64,000 nucleotides of DNA from an uncultured Maricaulis sp. (GTDB lineage: Bacteria; Pseudomonadota; Alphaproteobacteria; Caulobacterales; Maricaulaceae), in assembly GCF_947259345.1 (NCBI RefSeq), contig NZ_CAMYLS010000010.1, positions 31,185 to 95,184 of the forward strand, given 5' to 3'. The position numbers and the translations under genes were made by a program. Of the stretch, positions 50,285 through 59,096 are shown in pieces. Below the pieces are notes generated by a model. That model worked only from the letters and a program-made list of their open reading frames with translations. It was not told where the DNA came from and made no database searches. Every line of letters begins with the position of its first letter. The stretch's first letter is position 1.

Positions 50285-51838
50285 TCAGATTTCCGCGACG
50301 ATCAATTGCGGTCCGCCCTCGGCGAGAGCGTGTTTCAACGCATTATCGAATTCGCCGGCAGTCCGCGCGCGTTGGCCGGGAACGCCGAACCCTTCCGCCA
50401 GCTTGACCCAGTCCATCTTGGGATTGTCCAACGACAGCATCTGCTGGGCGGCCGGGCCGGGATTGCCAGCGCCGACCCGCGCCAGTTCGACATTCAGGAC
50501 CAGGTAGGAGTGATTGGCGAAGACGACATTGATGACATTCTGCTTCTCGCGGGCCTGGGTCCACAGGGCCTGCAGCGTATAGGCCGCCGCCCCGTCACCG
50601 CACAGGGCGAAGACCTGCCTGTCCGGGCAGGCGAGGGCCGCGCCCACAGCCTGCGGCATGCCCGAGCCGATCGCCCCTCCGGTCAGGCATAGCCAGTCGT
50701 GGCGTGGGCCATGAGTGATCCAGGGAAAGACGCCCATGCCGGATGTCGTCGCATCATCGCAAATGACGGAATCCTCCGGCATGTGGCGCAGGAGGGAAAT
50801 GCCGACATAGCCGGGGTTGAGGGCTTCATCGGGGAAGAGTTTGGGCGCTTGCGACAATTCCGGCAGATCGAGCTTGGTCCCTGCGACGTCCAGCTCGTCA
50901 GCCAGCGCTTCGAGCGCGCCGATCACGTCATCGGCCGGGCCGGCGAGGTGCTCGGTGCGGGTTCCCGGCGGGGTCAATTCACTCGGCTGGCCTGGATAGG
51001 CAAAGAAGGCGACCGGTGGTTTCGAACCCGCAATCACGATCAGGTCGGCGCCGCCGAGTTCCTCGAGCGCCTGTTCGCCGAAATAGCCGAGCCGCTTGGG
51101 TGAGACCCGGCCATGACCGCGCGCAATGCGCGGCACGAAGGTGTCCATGAACAGCGCCGCACCTGTCGCTTCGGCGATCCGGCCCGCCGCTGCAAGACCA
51201 TCTTCTCGGCAGGCGTCATTGCCCAGGAAAAGAACCGGGTTTTCCGCGGCCTTGAGGGCCGCGGCGACGGCATCGATCGTGGCGTCGGGAACCGGATTGG
51301 GTCCGGGCATGGCGACGCGGTCAATCACCGCCGGTTCAGCATCGGACCAGGCGCAGTCGGCGGGCAGGGTGAGCGTGGCGACGCCGCGTTCCGGCCCGTA
51401 AGACTGGCGCACCGCCTCGACCGCCATGGTCGACACTTCGGACGGATCGCTGACCCGTCCGACCCAGCGCGACATCGGGCGGCAGACGCCGTCCGCATCA
51501 GAGGTCAGCGGCGCATCGAACTTCAGGTGATCGCGGGCATGGTCGCCGACGATATTGACCACCGGCGCATAGGCGCGCCGGGCATTGTGCAGATTGGCGA
51601 GGCCATTGGCGGCGCCTGGCCCCAGATGGAGCAGGGTGCAGGCCGGCTTGTCGGCCATGCGGGCATAACCGTCGGCGGCGCCGGTGGCGACGCCTTCAAA
51701 GAGGCAGAGAACGGACTGCATCCCGGTCGTCCGGTCGAGGGCTGCGACCATGTGCATCTCGGAGGTGCCGGGATTGGTGAAACAGACCTCGACCCCCTGA
51801 TTGATGAGCGTGCGGACCAGGCTTTCAGCTGCGAACAT
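50285..51838 (-). CDS. Thiamine-diphosphate-dependent enzyme (acetolactate synthase/benzoylformate decarboxylase family)
   Basis: The 517-residue product has the three-domain fold of the family. The Glu that activates ThDP sits in CLFEGVATGAADGYARM, with a central domain and the C-terminal ThDP-Mg site (LCGDGAAAYTLQALWTQARE ... VVFANHSY). It lies directly downstream of an FMN-dependent 2-hydroxyacid oxidase, so a benzoylformate- or oxalyl/2-oxoacid-decarboxylase-like role is more plausible than branched-chain synthesis. No acetolactate synthase regulatory subunit is present. Substrate is not assignable from sequence. The ATG at 51838 begins MFAAESLVRTLINQGVEVCF. Confidence 0.85.
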   Translation of the reverse strand: MFAAESLVRTLINQGVEVCFTNPGTSEMHMVAALDRTTGMQSVLCLFEGVATGAADGYARMADKPACTLLHLGPGAANGLANLHNARRAYAPVVNIVGDHARDHLKFDAPLTSDADGVCRPMSRWVGRVSDPSEVSTMAVEAVRQSYGPERGVATLTLPADCAWSDAEPAVIDRVAMPGPNPVPDATIDAVAAALKAAENPVLFLGNDACREDGLAAAGRIAEATGAALFMDTFVPRIARGHGRVSPKRLGYFGEQALEELGGADLIVIAGSKPPVAFFAYPGQPSELTPPGTRTEHLAGPADDVIGALEALADELDVAGTKLDLPELSQAPKLFPDEALNPGYVGISLLRHMPEDSVICDDATTSGMGVFPWITHGPRHDWLCLTGGAIGSGMPQAVGAALACPDRQVFALCGDGAAAYTLQALWTQAREKQNVINVVFANHSYLVLNVELARVGAGNPGPAAQQMLSLDNPKMDWVKLAEGFGVPGQRARTAGEFDNALKHALAEGGPQLIVAEI

Positions 51839-51879
51839 GGATCGACCCCGTGATGATTGGTTTCTTCTTGGTGATATTT

Positions 51880-53025
51880 CTAGCGCGGCAGACGGACAAA
51901 GTCCGGTGTCAGGTCTGACAGGCGGGACGCGCCAACCAGTGCCATGTCGCGTTCCAGCGCCGTCAGCAGGATATCCAGGGCCCGCGCGACCCCGGCTTCA
52001 CCGGCAGCACCCAGTCCGAACAGATAGGGTCGCCCGACCGCCACCGCATTGGCGCCGAGCGCCAGCGCCTTGATGATGTCGGTGCCGCGCCGGATGCCGC
52101 CATCGAGAATGATCTCGGCCTGACCGCGCACGGCGGCGACAATATCGGGCAGGGTGTCGATTGTGGCCGGAGCCGTGTCCAGCTGTCGCCCGCCATGATT
52201 GGAAATCCACACCGCATCGGCGCCGGCATCAAGGCAACGCCGCGCATCATCGGGCCGGGCAATGCCCTTGATCGCGAAGGGGCCACCCCAGGCCTCCTTG
52301 ATCCACTTGGCATCCTCCCAGGTCACCGTGCGGTCGAACTGCGAATTGAGGAATTCAATGATGCCCATTCCGCCTGTGTCCATGTCCGCCCAATTGGCAG
52401 CAAGGATTTCCGGCGTGGTCGCCATGTCCCAGAGATAGCCCGGCCGGGCGAGGACCTGGCTGACCGTCCTGGCATTGATCTTCGGCGGGATGGTGAAGGC
52501 GTTGAGATGGTCCCGCTCACGATTGCCGGCCACCGGCACATCGACTGTCAGGATGAGGCCGGTAAAGCCGGCTGCCTGGGCGCGCTCGAGCGCTTTCTCG
52601 ACAATGGCGCGGTCCTTCCAGACATAGACCTGGAACCATTTGGGTCCGTCAGTGTGGGTCGCGATGTCCTCGATCGTGGTCGAGGCGAGGGTGGACAGGC
52701 AGTAGATCAGACCGGCCTTGCGCGCGGCCCGGGCGACCGCGGCTTCACCGGCGCGCGGATTGAACAGACGCTGGGCGGCCGTCGGCGTAACGATTATCGG
52801 CGCCTTGCTCGGCGCGCCCATGATGGTCGTCTCCAACTCGATCTTCGAAATATCGACGAGGGATTTGAAATTCAGCTCGTAATCGCCATAGCGATTGTCA
52901 TTGCGGGCGAGCGTGATCTCGTCGTCGGACCCGCCATCGATATAGTCAAACACCATGCGCGGCAGGCGTTTGCGGGCCAGGGCCCGCAAAGCCTCGATAT
53001 TGTGGACCTGGTCAATCGCTGTCAT
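51880..53025 (-). CDS. FMN-dependent alpha-hydroxy-acid oxidase/dehydrogenase
   Basis: The 381-residue TIM-barrel flavoenzyme belongs to the lactate/mandelate/glycolate oxidase family. Landmarks are VFDYIDGGSDDE near the N-terminus, PIIVTPTAAQRLF, and the KWFQVYVWKDR strand. The catalytic His and Arg lie in WISNHGGRQLDTAPATID, and the FMN phosphate site is in EIILDGGIRRGTDIIKALAL. It could be a lactate or mandelate dehydrogenase. The ThDP enzyme follows 41 bases downstream, suggesting hydroxyacid to oxoacid to aldehyde. The RND pump operon lies upstream on the same strand. Confidence 0.9.
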   Translation of the reverse strand: MTAIDQVHNIEALRALARKRLPRMVFDYIDGGSDDEITLARNDNRYGDYELNFKSLVDISKIELETTIMGAPSKAPIIVTPTAAQRLFNPRAGEAAVARAARKAGLIYCLSTLASTTIEDIATHTDGPKWFQVYVWKDRAIVEKALERAQAAGFTGLILTVDVPVAGNRERDHLNAFTIPPKINARTVSQVLARPGYLWDMATTPEILAANWADMDTGGMGIIEFLNSQFDRTVTWEDAKWIKEAWGGPFAIKGIARPDDARRCLDAGADAVWISNHGGRQLDTAPATIDTLPDIVAAVRGQAEIILDGGIRRGTDIIKALALGANAVAVGRPYLFGLGAAGEAGVARALDILLTALERDMALVGASRLSDLTPDFVRLPR

Positions 53026-53058
53026 GGGCGCGAGCGTTGTCCGCTTCCCGACACAGCG

Positions 53059-56000
53059 TCAAGTCTCGACCGGGCCTTCGATGGCCGGCTTGGGGCGAAT
53101 GCCAAAGAAGAGGGCATAGAGCACTGGTACGGCGATCATCGTGAGCACAGTGGCGAAGGTCAGCCCGCCAATGATCGTAACCGCCATGCCCTGGAAGAAG
53201 GCATCGGCGAGCAGCGGCGTCATGCCGAGGATCGTCGTCGCTGCCGCCAGCAGGACCGGCCGCAGGCGGCTGATCGAGCCATCGCGCACGGCCTCGGCCT
53301 GATCGGCGCCGCCGCGAATGCGCATGTCGATCTCGTCGACCAGCACGATCGCATTCTTGATCAGCATGCCGGACAGGGAGAGCAGGCCGAGCAGGGCGGT
53401 GAAGGAGAAGGCGACATTGGTCGCCAGCAAACCGATCACCACACCATTCACCGACATCGGCACCACGGCCCAGATGATCAGCGGTTGCCGCACCTTCGCA
53501 AACAGCAGGAAGGAAATGGTCAGCATGGCGATGAAGGTCAGCGGCAATTGCCCGCCCAGCGAGGCATTGGCCTCGGCCGAGGCTTCATACTCGCCGCCCC
53601 ATTCCATCGAATAGCCCGGCGGCAGGTCGATGGCCTCGATGATCGGTGCGAAACGGGCAAAGCCCTCGGACGCGGTCTCCCAGGGGTGCGGATTGGCGCG
53701 CACGGCGATGGTGCGCGTGCGGTCCCGGCGCTGGATAAGAACATCCTCGAATTCCAGGGCGAAGGATGAGACGACCTGGTTGATCGGGACATAGGCCGCT
53801 TGTTGCGGGCTCCAGACCAAGCGGTCGTCGAGATAGTCCGGATCGGATCGCTCCGCCTCCGGCGCCCGGGCCAGGATCGGGATCAGGGTTTCGCCTTCGC
53901 GATAGACGCCGACCTGGCTGCCTACCGTGGCGAAACGCAGCGCGTTGGCGATATTTTCCCGCGTGACTCCGATCGTCTGGGCGCGCTCCTCAATGATGAG
54001 CGGGCGCAGGACCGGCGTCCGGTTGCGCCAGTCGGTGCGGATATCGATGACATCGCCATCCCGGCTCAGGACGGTTATCGCTTCCTCTGCGAGGGCGCGC
54101 AGGACATCGGCATCCGGGCCGGAGAAGCGCGCCTCCAGCTTGGCGCCGGAAGGGGGTCCGAAGATGATCCGGTCAGCGCGAATGTCGACATCCGGCAGGG
54201 TCTCGCGGACATGGGCGAGAATGCGGTCGGCCAATGCCGGGATGGCGTCGATTTCGCGTGTGCGCACGATGACCTGGCCATAGGCGGCATTGGGCTGTTC
54301 GGCCGAATAAGTGAGCATGAAGCGCGTCGCACCGGCGCCGACAAATGTGTCGATCACCTCGGTTTCAGGTTGCGCCGCAATGAAGCGGCCAATCTCGCGC
54401 ATCGTCTCATCCGTGGTCAGGATGTCGGTGCCCTCGGGCAGTTCCACATTGACGTAGAACATTGGCGTATTGGTCGCCGGAAAGAAGGAGTTTCGCACCG
54501 AGCCGAAGCCGACATAACAGACCAGCGTCACCGCAATCAGCCCGGCCAGCACCGTCCAGCGGCGCGACAGGGCGAGGGTCAGCAGGCCGCGATAGCCATT
54601 GAACAGACGCCCGGAATAGAGACTGTCGAAATCCAGATCCGCCTTGCCGGCCGCCTGCGCTGCCGCGCGCTGGGCGGCGAAAAGGTGATAACCGATCATC
54701 GGCACGACGGTGACGGCAATGACCCAGCTCAAGAGCAGTGAGATCGCAATCACCGCAAAGAGCGAGAACAGGAATTCACCGGTCGCATCCGGCGACAGGC
54801 CGATCCCGGCGAAGGCGAGAATGCCGATCACCGTGGCGCCCAGAAGCGGCCATTGGGTGGAGGCGACGGCCTCTTCGGCGGCCTGCATGCGCGGACGGCC
54901 GCGCATCACGCCGGTCAGCATGCCTTCGGTGACGACGATGGCATTATCGACCAGCATGCCCATGGCGATGATCAGCGCGCCCAGCGAGATGCGTTCCATC
55001 TCCAGTGCGAAGATATCCATGAAGAAGATGGTCCCGGACACGGTCAGGAAGAGGACGGCGCCCACGGTCAATCCGGCCCGCCACCCCATGAAGAGGCACA
55101 ACACCCCGATCACGATGGCGATCGACAGGGCGAGGCTGAGCAGGAAATTATTGATCGCCTCATCGACGACCAGGTGCTGCTGGTAGATCGGGTGCAGCTC
55201 GACACCCAGTGGCAGGCTGGACTCCAATTCCGCCAGGCGGGCTTCCACCGCATGGCCGACATCCACGATATTGGCAGTCGGCAGTCCGGCCACGCCGATC
55301 GTGAAGGCGCGGGCATTATTGTGGTAGATGAATTGGGAGGGACGCTCGACCGGCTGGCGGCGCACCTCGGCAATATCGGACAGGCGGATGGCCTGGTCAC
55401 TGCCGCGCGGCGTGATCAGCAGGTTGGAGATGGCATCAATCCCACCCAGCGTCTGGGGAATTTCGACCCGCACGAGGCGGTCATCCATCGGCGCTGAACC
55501 GGCGCTCACGACCGCATTCTCGCGCTCGAGGTCCTCCAGCAAAGCCGAATAGGACAGACCCAGGCGCGCCAGGTTTTCCTGCGGAATTTCGATATAGATG
55601 CGCTCGTCCGGCTCGCCGTCCACCGCAACCTTGGCGACGTCCTCGACGGTCAGGAGCTCGCGCCGCAGGGTGCGGGCAATGTCGCGGATGCGGGCATCGG
55701 AATAGCCCTCGGCGGTGACGGCGTAGAAGATGCCGTAAGTGTCACCGAAATCATCATAGACGACCGGCGCGCCAGCCCCGGGCGGCAGCGAGGCGACGGT
55801 ATCGCGGACCCTGGCCCGCAGCCGCGTCCACACCGCTGGCATGTCGTCGCTGTCGATCGTGTCGTCCACCGTGACATGGATTTCCGACAGGCCGGGCGCT
55901 GACTCGGAGCGGATCTCGTCGACCTCGCCCATTTGCTGGATGGCGATTTCGAGGGTCTCGGTGACTTCCTGTTCCACCTCTTCCGCGGTCGCCCCGGGAT

Positions 56001-56175
56001 AGGGCGTGAAGATGATGGCTTCCTTGATCGTGAAAGCCGGATCTTCCAGCCGGCCGACATTGAGAAAGCCGCTCAGCCCGCCAAGCAGGCAGAAGAGGAT
56101 GACCATCCAGGTGAGGACGGGCTTCTCGATCGAGAGGCGCGCAAGGGCGCTGGACGGGCTCGAGGAATTGCTCAT
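53059..56175 (-). CDS. RND-family efflux permease
   Basis: The 1038-residue inner-membrane transporter has 12 predicted helices, with two large periplasmic loops after helices 1 and 7. The N-terminus reads LSIEKPVLTWMVILFCLLGG and GRLEDPAFTIKEAIIFTPY. Helix 4 carries GMLVDNAIVV, in which the usual second proton-relay Asp of drug pumps is Asn. The substrate is unknown. The ATG at 56175 overlaps the stop of the adaptor gene. No TolC-like outer-membrane factor is encoded nearby, so a shared TolC is expected. Confidence 0.93.
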   Translation of the reverse strand: MSNSSSPSSALARLSIEKPVLTWMVILFCLLGGLSGFLNVGRLEDPAFTIKEAIIFTPYPGATAEEVEQEVTETLEIAIQQMGEVDEIRSESAPGLSEIHVTVDDTIDSDDMPAVWTRLRARVRDTVASLPPGAGAPVVYDDFGDTYGIFYAVTAEGYSDARIRDIARTLRRELLTVEDVAKVAVDGEPDERIYIEIPQENLARLGLSYSALLEDLERENAVVSAGSAPMDDRLVRVEIPQTLGGIDAISNLLITPRGSDQAIRLSDIAEVRRQPVERPSQFIYHNNARAFTIGVAGLPTANIVDVGHAVEARLAELESSLPLGVELHPIYQQHLVVDEAINNFLLSLALSIAIVIGVLCLFMGWRAGLTVGAVLFLTVSGTIFFMDIFALEMERISLGALIIAMGMLVDNAIVVTEGMLTGVMRGRPRMQAAEEAVASTQWPLLGATVIGILAFAGIGLSPDATGEFLFSLFAVIAISLLLSWVIAVTVVPMIGYHLFAAQRAAAQAAGKADLDFDSLYSGRLFNGYRGLLTLALSRRWTVLAGLIAVTLVCYVGFGSVRNSFFPATNTPMFYVNVELPEGTDILTTDETMREIGRFIAAQPETEVIDTFVGAGATRFMLTYSAEQPNAAYGQVIVRTREIDAIPALADRILAHVRETLPDVDIRADRIIFGPPSGAKLEARFSGPDADVLRALAEEAITVLSRDGDVIDIRTDWRNRTPVLRPLIIEERAQTIGVTRENIANALRFATVGSQVGVYREGETLIPILARAPEAERSDPDYLDDRLVWSPQQAAYVPINQVVSSFALEFEDVLIQRRDRTRTIAVRANPHPWETASEGFARFAPIIEAIDLPPGYSMEWGGEYEASAEANASLGGQLPLTFIAMLTISFLLFAKVRQPLIIWAVVPMSVNGVVIGLLATNVAFSFTALLGLLSLSGMLIKNAIVLVDEIDMRIRGGADQAEAVRDGSISRLRPVLLAAATTILGMTPLLADAFFQGMAVTIIGGLTFATVLTMIAVPVLYALFFGIRPKPAIEGPVET

Positions 56176-57248
56176 TGCGGCGTGCCGAAGCGGGCGGTGT
56201 CGGACAGCGGGCGGACTGCCATCCCGTCATGCAGCGCGGAGATGCCGGCGGTGACGATACGATCACCGGCACGAAGACCATCGGTGACAATAACGGTCTC
56301 GCCTTCGAAACCGCCGGTCGTGATGGATTGGGGAGATACCGTTCCGGCGGTCTCGTCGAAGACCCAGACCCGTTGGGACCCGTCCGGCGCGGCACTGACC
56401 GCGGCGAGCGGAATCCGCATGCCGGTCAGGGCGCTGGCGTCATTGGCGAATTGCGCAAAGACGGTCGCCGTCATGCCCGGCAGGATATTGGCGGGGATAT
56501 TGTCGGGCAGGGCAGCAATGGCGCGATAGGTGCGTGAGGCGGCATCCGGCTCGGAGACCAGTTCACGCGGCACCAGCGAGAAGGTCTGGCCGGGCAGGAA
56601 GGAGAAAGCCGCTTCCAGCGAGACCAGGTCATCCGCGTCAAACGTCGCGACCATGCCTTCGGAGATCGGGATGGAGACGCGCAGCTCCGACACGTCCATG
56701 AGGCGCACCACCGGCTGGCCGGGCGAGACGATGGTGAAATTGTCCACCAAACGTCGGCTGACCAGGGCGTCAAAGGGGGCGGTGAGGGTGGCATAGCCCA
56801 GATTGCGGCGGGCGGTCTGCAGGGCCACCTCGCGCAGATCATAATTGGTCTGGGCGCTGTCGAGGGCCGCCTGCGAGGCGATGCCGCGTTCGTGCAGCGT
56901 GCGCTGGCGTTCCAGCTCGCTATTGGCCTGCTGCAGTTGGACTCGCGCTTCACGGGCGGCACGTTCGAAGTCTTCCGCGTCGAGCGCGGCGACCAGCGTG
57001 CCCTGTTCGATCAACACGCCTTCATTGAGCGGAAGCTCGGCCAGCTGCCCGCTGACCTGGAAGGCCATGTCGACACTCAGCCGGGCCTCGACCCGGCCGA
57101 CGAATTCATGCCGTGTCTCGCCATTTTCCGCCGTGACCTCAGCGAGTTGGACAAGGCGTGGCTGGGCCGGTGGCGTGGGGGTGTCGTCCGCGCAGGATGC
57201 GAGGATGAGGGCTGCGGTCAGGGCCGGGAGCCAGGAAAGACGGGTCAT
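56172..57248 (-). CDS. RND efflux periplasmic adaptor lipoprotein
   Basis: The 358-residue membrane-fusion protein has a lipoprotein signal ending in LASC (residues 16-19). It has a lipoyl-like half motif, a coiled-coil hairpin (ARVQLQQANSELERQRTLHE), and the beta-barrel region (RRLVDNFTIVSPGQPVVRLM). It bridges the RND pump and an outer-membrane channel. Its start overlaps the stop of the TetR gene, and its stop overlaps the start of the pump, so the three genes form one tight operon. Confidence 0.92.
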   Translation of the reverse strand: MTRLSWLPALTAALILASCADDTPTPPAQPRLVQLAEVTAENGETRHEFVGRVEARLSVDMAFQVSGQLAELPLNEGVLIEQGTLVAALDAEDFERAAREARVQLQQANSELERQRTLHERGIASQAALDSAQTNYDLREVALQTARRNLGYATLTAPFDALVSRRLVDNFTIVSPGQPVVRLMDVSELRVSIPISEGMVATFDADDLVSLEAAFSFLPGQTFSLVPRELVSEPDAASRTYRAIAALPDNIPANILPGMTATVFAQFANDASALTGMRIPLAAVSAAPDGSQRVWVFDETAGTVSPQSITTGGFEGETVIVTDGLRAGDRIVTAGISALHDGMAVRPLSDTARFGTPQ

Positions 57249-57796
57249 GCGTAAAGCTCGCGGGCCATGCTCAACAGGCGATCGCGGATCGGCTGGAACT
57301 GGTGATCGGGAATATGGTTGAAGTCCAGCAGGACGGAGAGTTTCAGCCCGTCCATGGCCAGCATCAGGATATGCGCGGCGACCGGGTCGGGTGTCTCTTC
57401 GGCCAGGCGCTGGAATGTGGTCGAAAGGATTTCCCGCGCCGGGTCGAGCAGTTCGGGATGTTCGGCGGAGGCGGCCAGCAACGCGGTCGACAATCCGTTC
57501 TGGCTTTCCGAACGATCAAACATGCTGGCAAAGACCTCCACCAAAGGCGGCTTGCCGGCGTCGCGGGCCCGGGTCTCGGCACGGGCGATCTCGTCGCCGA
57601 TCTCGCTCATCATCCGTTCGACCATCCCGGTCAGCAGGGCGATCTTGTTGGGGAAATGATACAGGACCCCGCCCTTGGAGACGCTCGCCTCCGCAGCGAC
57701 CGCATCGATCGTCAGGCGGCGCGATCCGTCACGGGCGACCACGGTTTCGGCGGCGTCGAGGATGGTGTCGCGAGTTGAGGGCTTGTTGGGCGGCAT
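57245..57796 (-). CDS. TetR-family repressor of the RND operon
   Basis: The 183-residue product has an N-terminal helix-turn-helix (TIDAVAAEASVSKGGVLYHF) and an all-helical C-terminal ligand domain. It is the first gene of the efflux operon and overlaps the adaptor start. Two tandem palindromes lie immediately upstream of it (57830-57843 and 57851-57868), so it should repress its own promoter and thereby the pump genes. The inducer, probably a pump substrate, is unknown. Confidence 0.9.
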   Translation of the reverse strand: MPPNKPSTRDTILDAAETVVARDGSRRLTIDAVAAEASVSKGGVLYHFPNKIALLTGMVERMMSEIGDEIARAETRARDAGKPPLVEVFASMFDRSESQNGLSTALLAASAEHPELLDPAREILSTTFQRLAEETPDPVAAHILMLAMDGLKLSVLLDFNHIPDHQFQPIRDRLLSMARELYA

Positions 57797-57829
57797 CGGG
57801 AAATCCAGATTATTGTGCGCTGCACATAA

Positions 57830-57868
57830 ACCGTCCAGACGGTACAGTCAATACCGTCCAGACGGTAT
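57830..57868. promoter_or_regulatory. Two tandem TetR-type operators
   Basis: ACCGTC-CA-GACGGT occurs at 57830-57843. A longer copy, ATACCGTC-CA-GACGGTAT (8-bp arms), is at 57851-57868. The dyad centres are 23 bases apart, close to two helical turns, so two dimers could bind the same DNA face. They lie 34 bases before the TetR start. Confidence 0.75.
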
Positions 57869-58065
57869 AGTTTCGGTCGCTTGTCCAGACTCGCAGCTTG
57901 GCCTGACGGGCGCGCTGGCACCGAGGCCAACATTAAAATTCTCCGTTTTGCGACCGGGGGTTGCGGTTTTCAAATGATGCCCGCCCTGACTAGTGGAGGG
58001 GCGGCGGCGGCTCTTCTAGAGACCGGGGCAGGCACCGGGCGGGTGCCATCCGATCGGAGAGCTTC

Positions 58066-58968
58066 ATGACCTTGTTCCTGCGTACCCTGGCCGTCACGGG
58101 CCTGTTGTCCCTGATCGTGATGCCGGCACCGGCCGAAGCTTACGGACGCGATGGTCACCGCATCGTCTGCGATCTTGCCTATCGCTACCTCTCTGACGAG
58201 ACCCGCACCGAAATTGACCGTCTGGTCGCGCTGGATCAGCAATTCGAGAATTTCCGCGATGTCTGCTCCTGGGCAGACGAGGTCCGGCGCACGAGCCACC
58301 GCCACACTGCGCCCTGGCACTATATCAATCAGGACCGAGAGGACCCGCAGGTCGATGCCGAGGATTGCGCCGAGGATGGTTGCATCACCTCCGCCATTGA
58401 TCTGCATGCCGGCATTTTTGCCGATCGCTCCCGCTCGGACGCGGATCGGCTGGAAGCCCTGAAATTCCTCGCTCACTGGATGGGCGATATCCACCAGCCC
58501 CTTCACGTCTCCATCGAAGGTGATCTCGGGGGCAATACGATTGATGTGCTCTGGCGCGGCGAGCGTCACACCAATCTCCACCGTGTCTGGGACAGCGAAA
58601 TCCTGCTCGACTACATGGCTGAGACCTGGCCCTATCTGGATGAAGCAGACCGTTGGGCGCAGCTGGTCGAAGCGCTGGCCGCGGACATCCCGCTCAATGG
58701 CGTCGATGTCTACACGCCCCTGGCACCCATCGAGTGGGCCCAGGAGAGCCATGACATCGTCCGCTCGCGCGGCTTTGCCTATTACTGGGCCAATGCTGAA
58801 GCGCCGATCGAGCCGGGCGACGCCTATTATGAGCGTAATCTGCCGGTCTCGCTGCAGCGCCTGAAACAAGGTGGCGTGCGCCTTGCCGGCCTCCTCAACC
58901 AGCTGGTCGAGGAGCGCCAGATGACGGGCCGATCGGCGCCGTCTGCGACGTCCGGGGCGCTGAACTGA
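58066..58968 (+). CDS. S1/P1-family zinc nuclease, exported
   Basis: The 300-residue product has a signal peptide (LLSLIVMPAPAEA). Mature numbering from Tyr1 gives Y1-GRDG-H6, matching the W1...H6 pair of P1 nuclease, with Tyr in place of Trp. The other zinc ligands are visible: D in SWADEVR, H in APWHYINQ, the HWMGDIHQPLH cluster and HRVWDSE. Such enzymes degrade single-stranded DNA and RNA and 3'-mononucleotides, probably for phosphate and nucleotide scavenging. The ATG has CGGAGAG upstream. The gene is divergent from the TetR-RND operon. Confidence 0.92.
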   Translation: MTLFLRTLAVTGLLSLIVMPAPAEAYGRDGHRIVCDLAYRYLSDETRTEIDRLVALDQQFENFRDVCSWADEVRRTSHRHTAPWHYINQDREDPQVDAEDCAEDGCITSAIDLHAGIFADRSRSDADRLEALKFLAHWMGDIHQPLHVSIEGDLGGNTIDVLWRGERHTNLHRVWDSEILLDYMAETWPYLDEADRWAQLVEALAADIPLNGVDVYTPLAPIEWAQESHDIVRSRGFAYYWANAEAPIEPGDAYYERNLPVSLQRLKQGGVRLAGLLNQLVEERQMTGRSAPSATSGALN

Positions 58969-59096
58969 GCCTTGCCTCCATGTGCCATTCGCGACACGTC
59001 GCGTCTGATTGACCTTTGGCGTTGCGGTTGTGCTTGTCCGCTCTGTTAGCGTTTGGTTAATATCCGCGCCGGGCGTCGTGTGTGTTGGGGGTGGGT

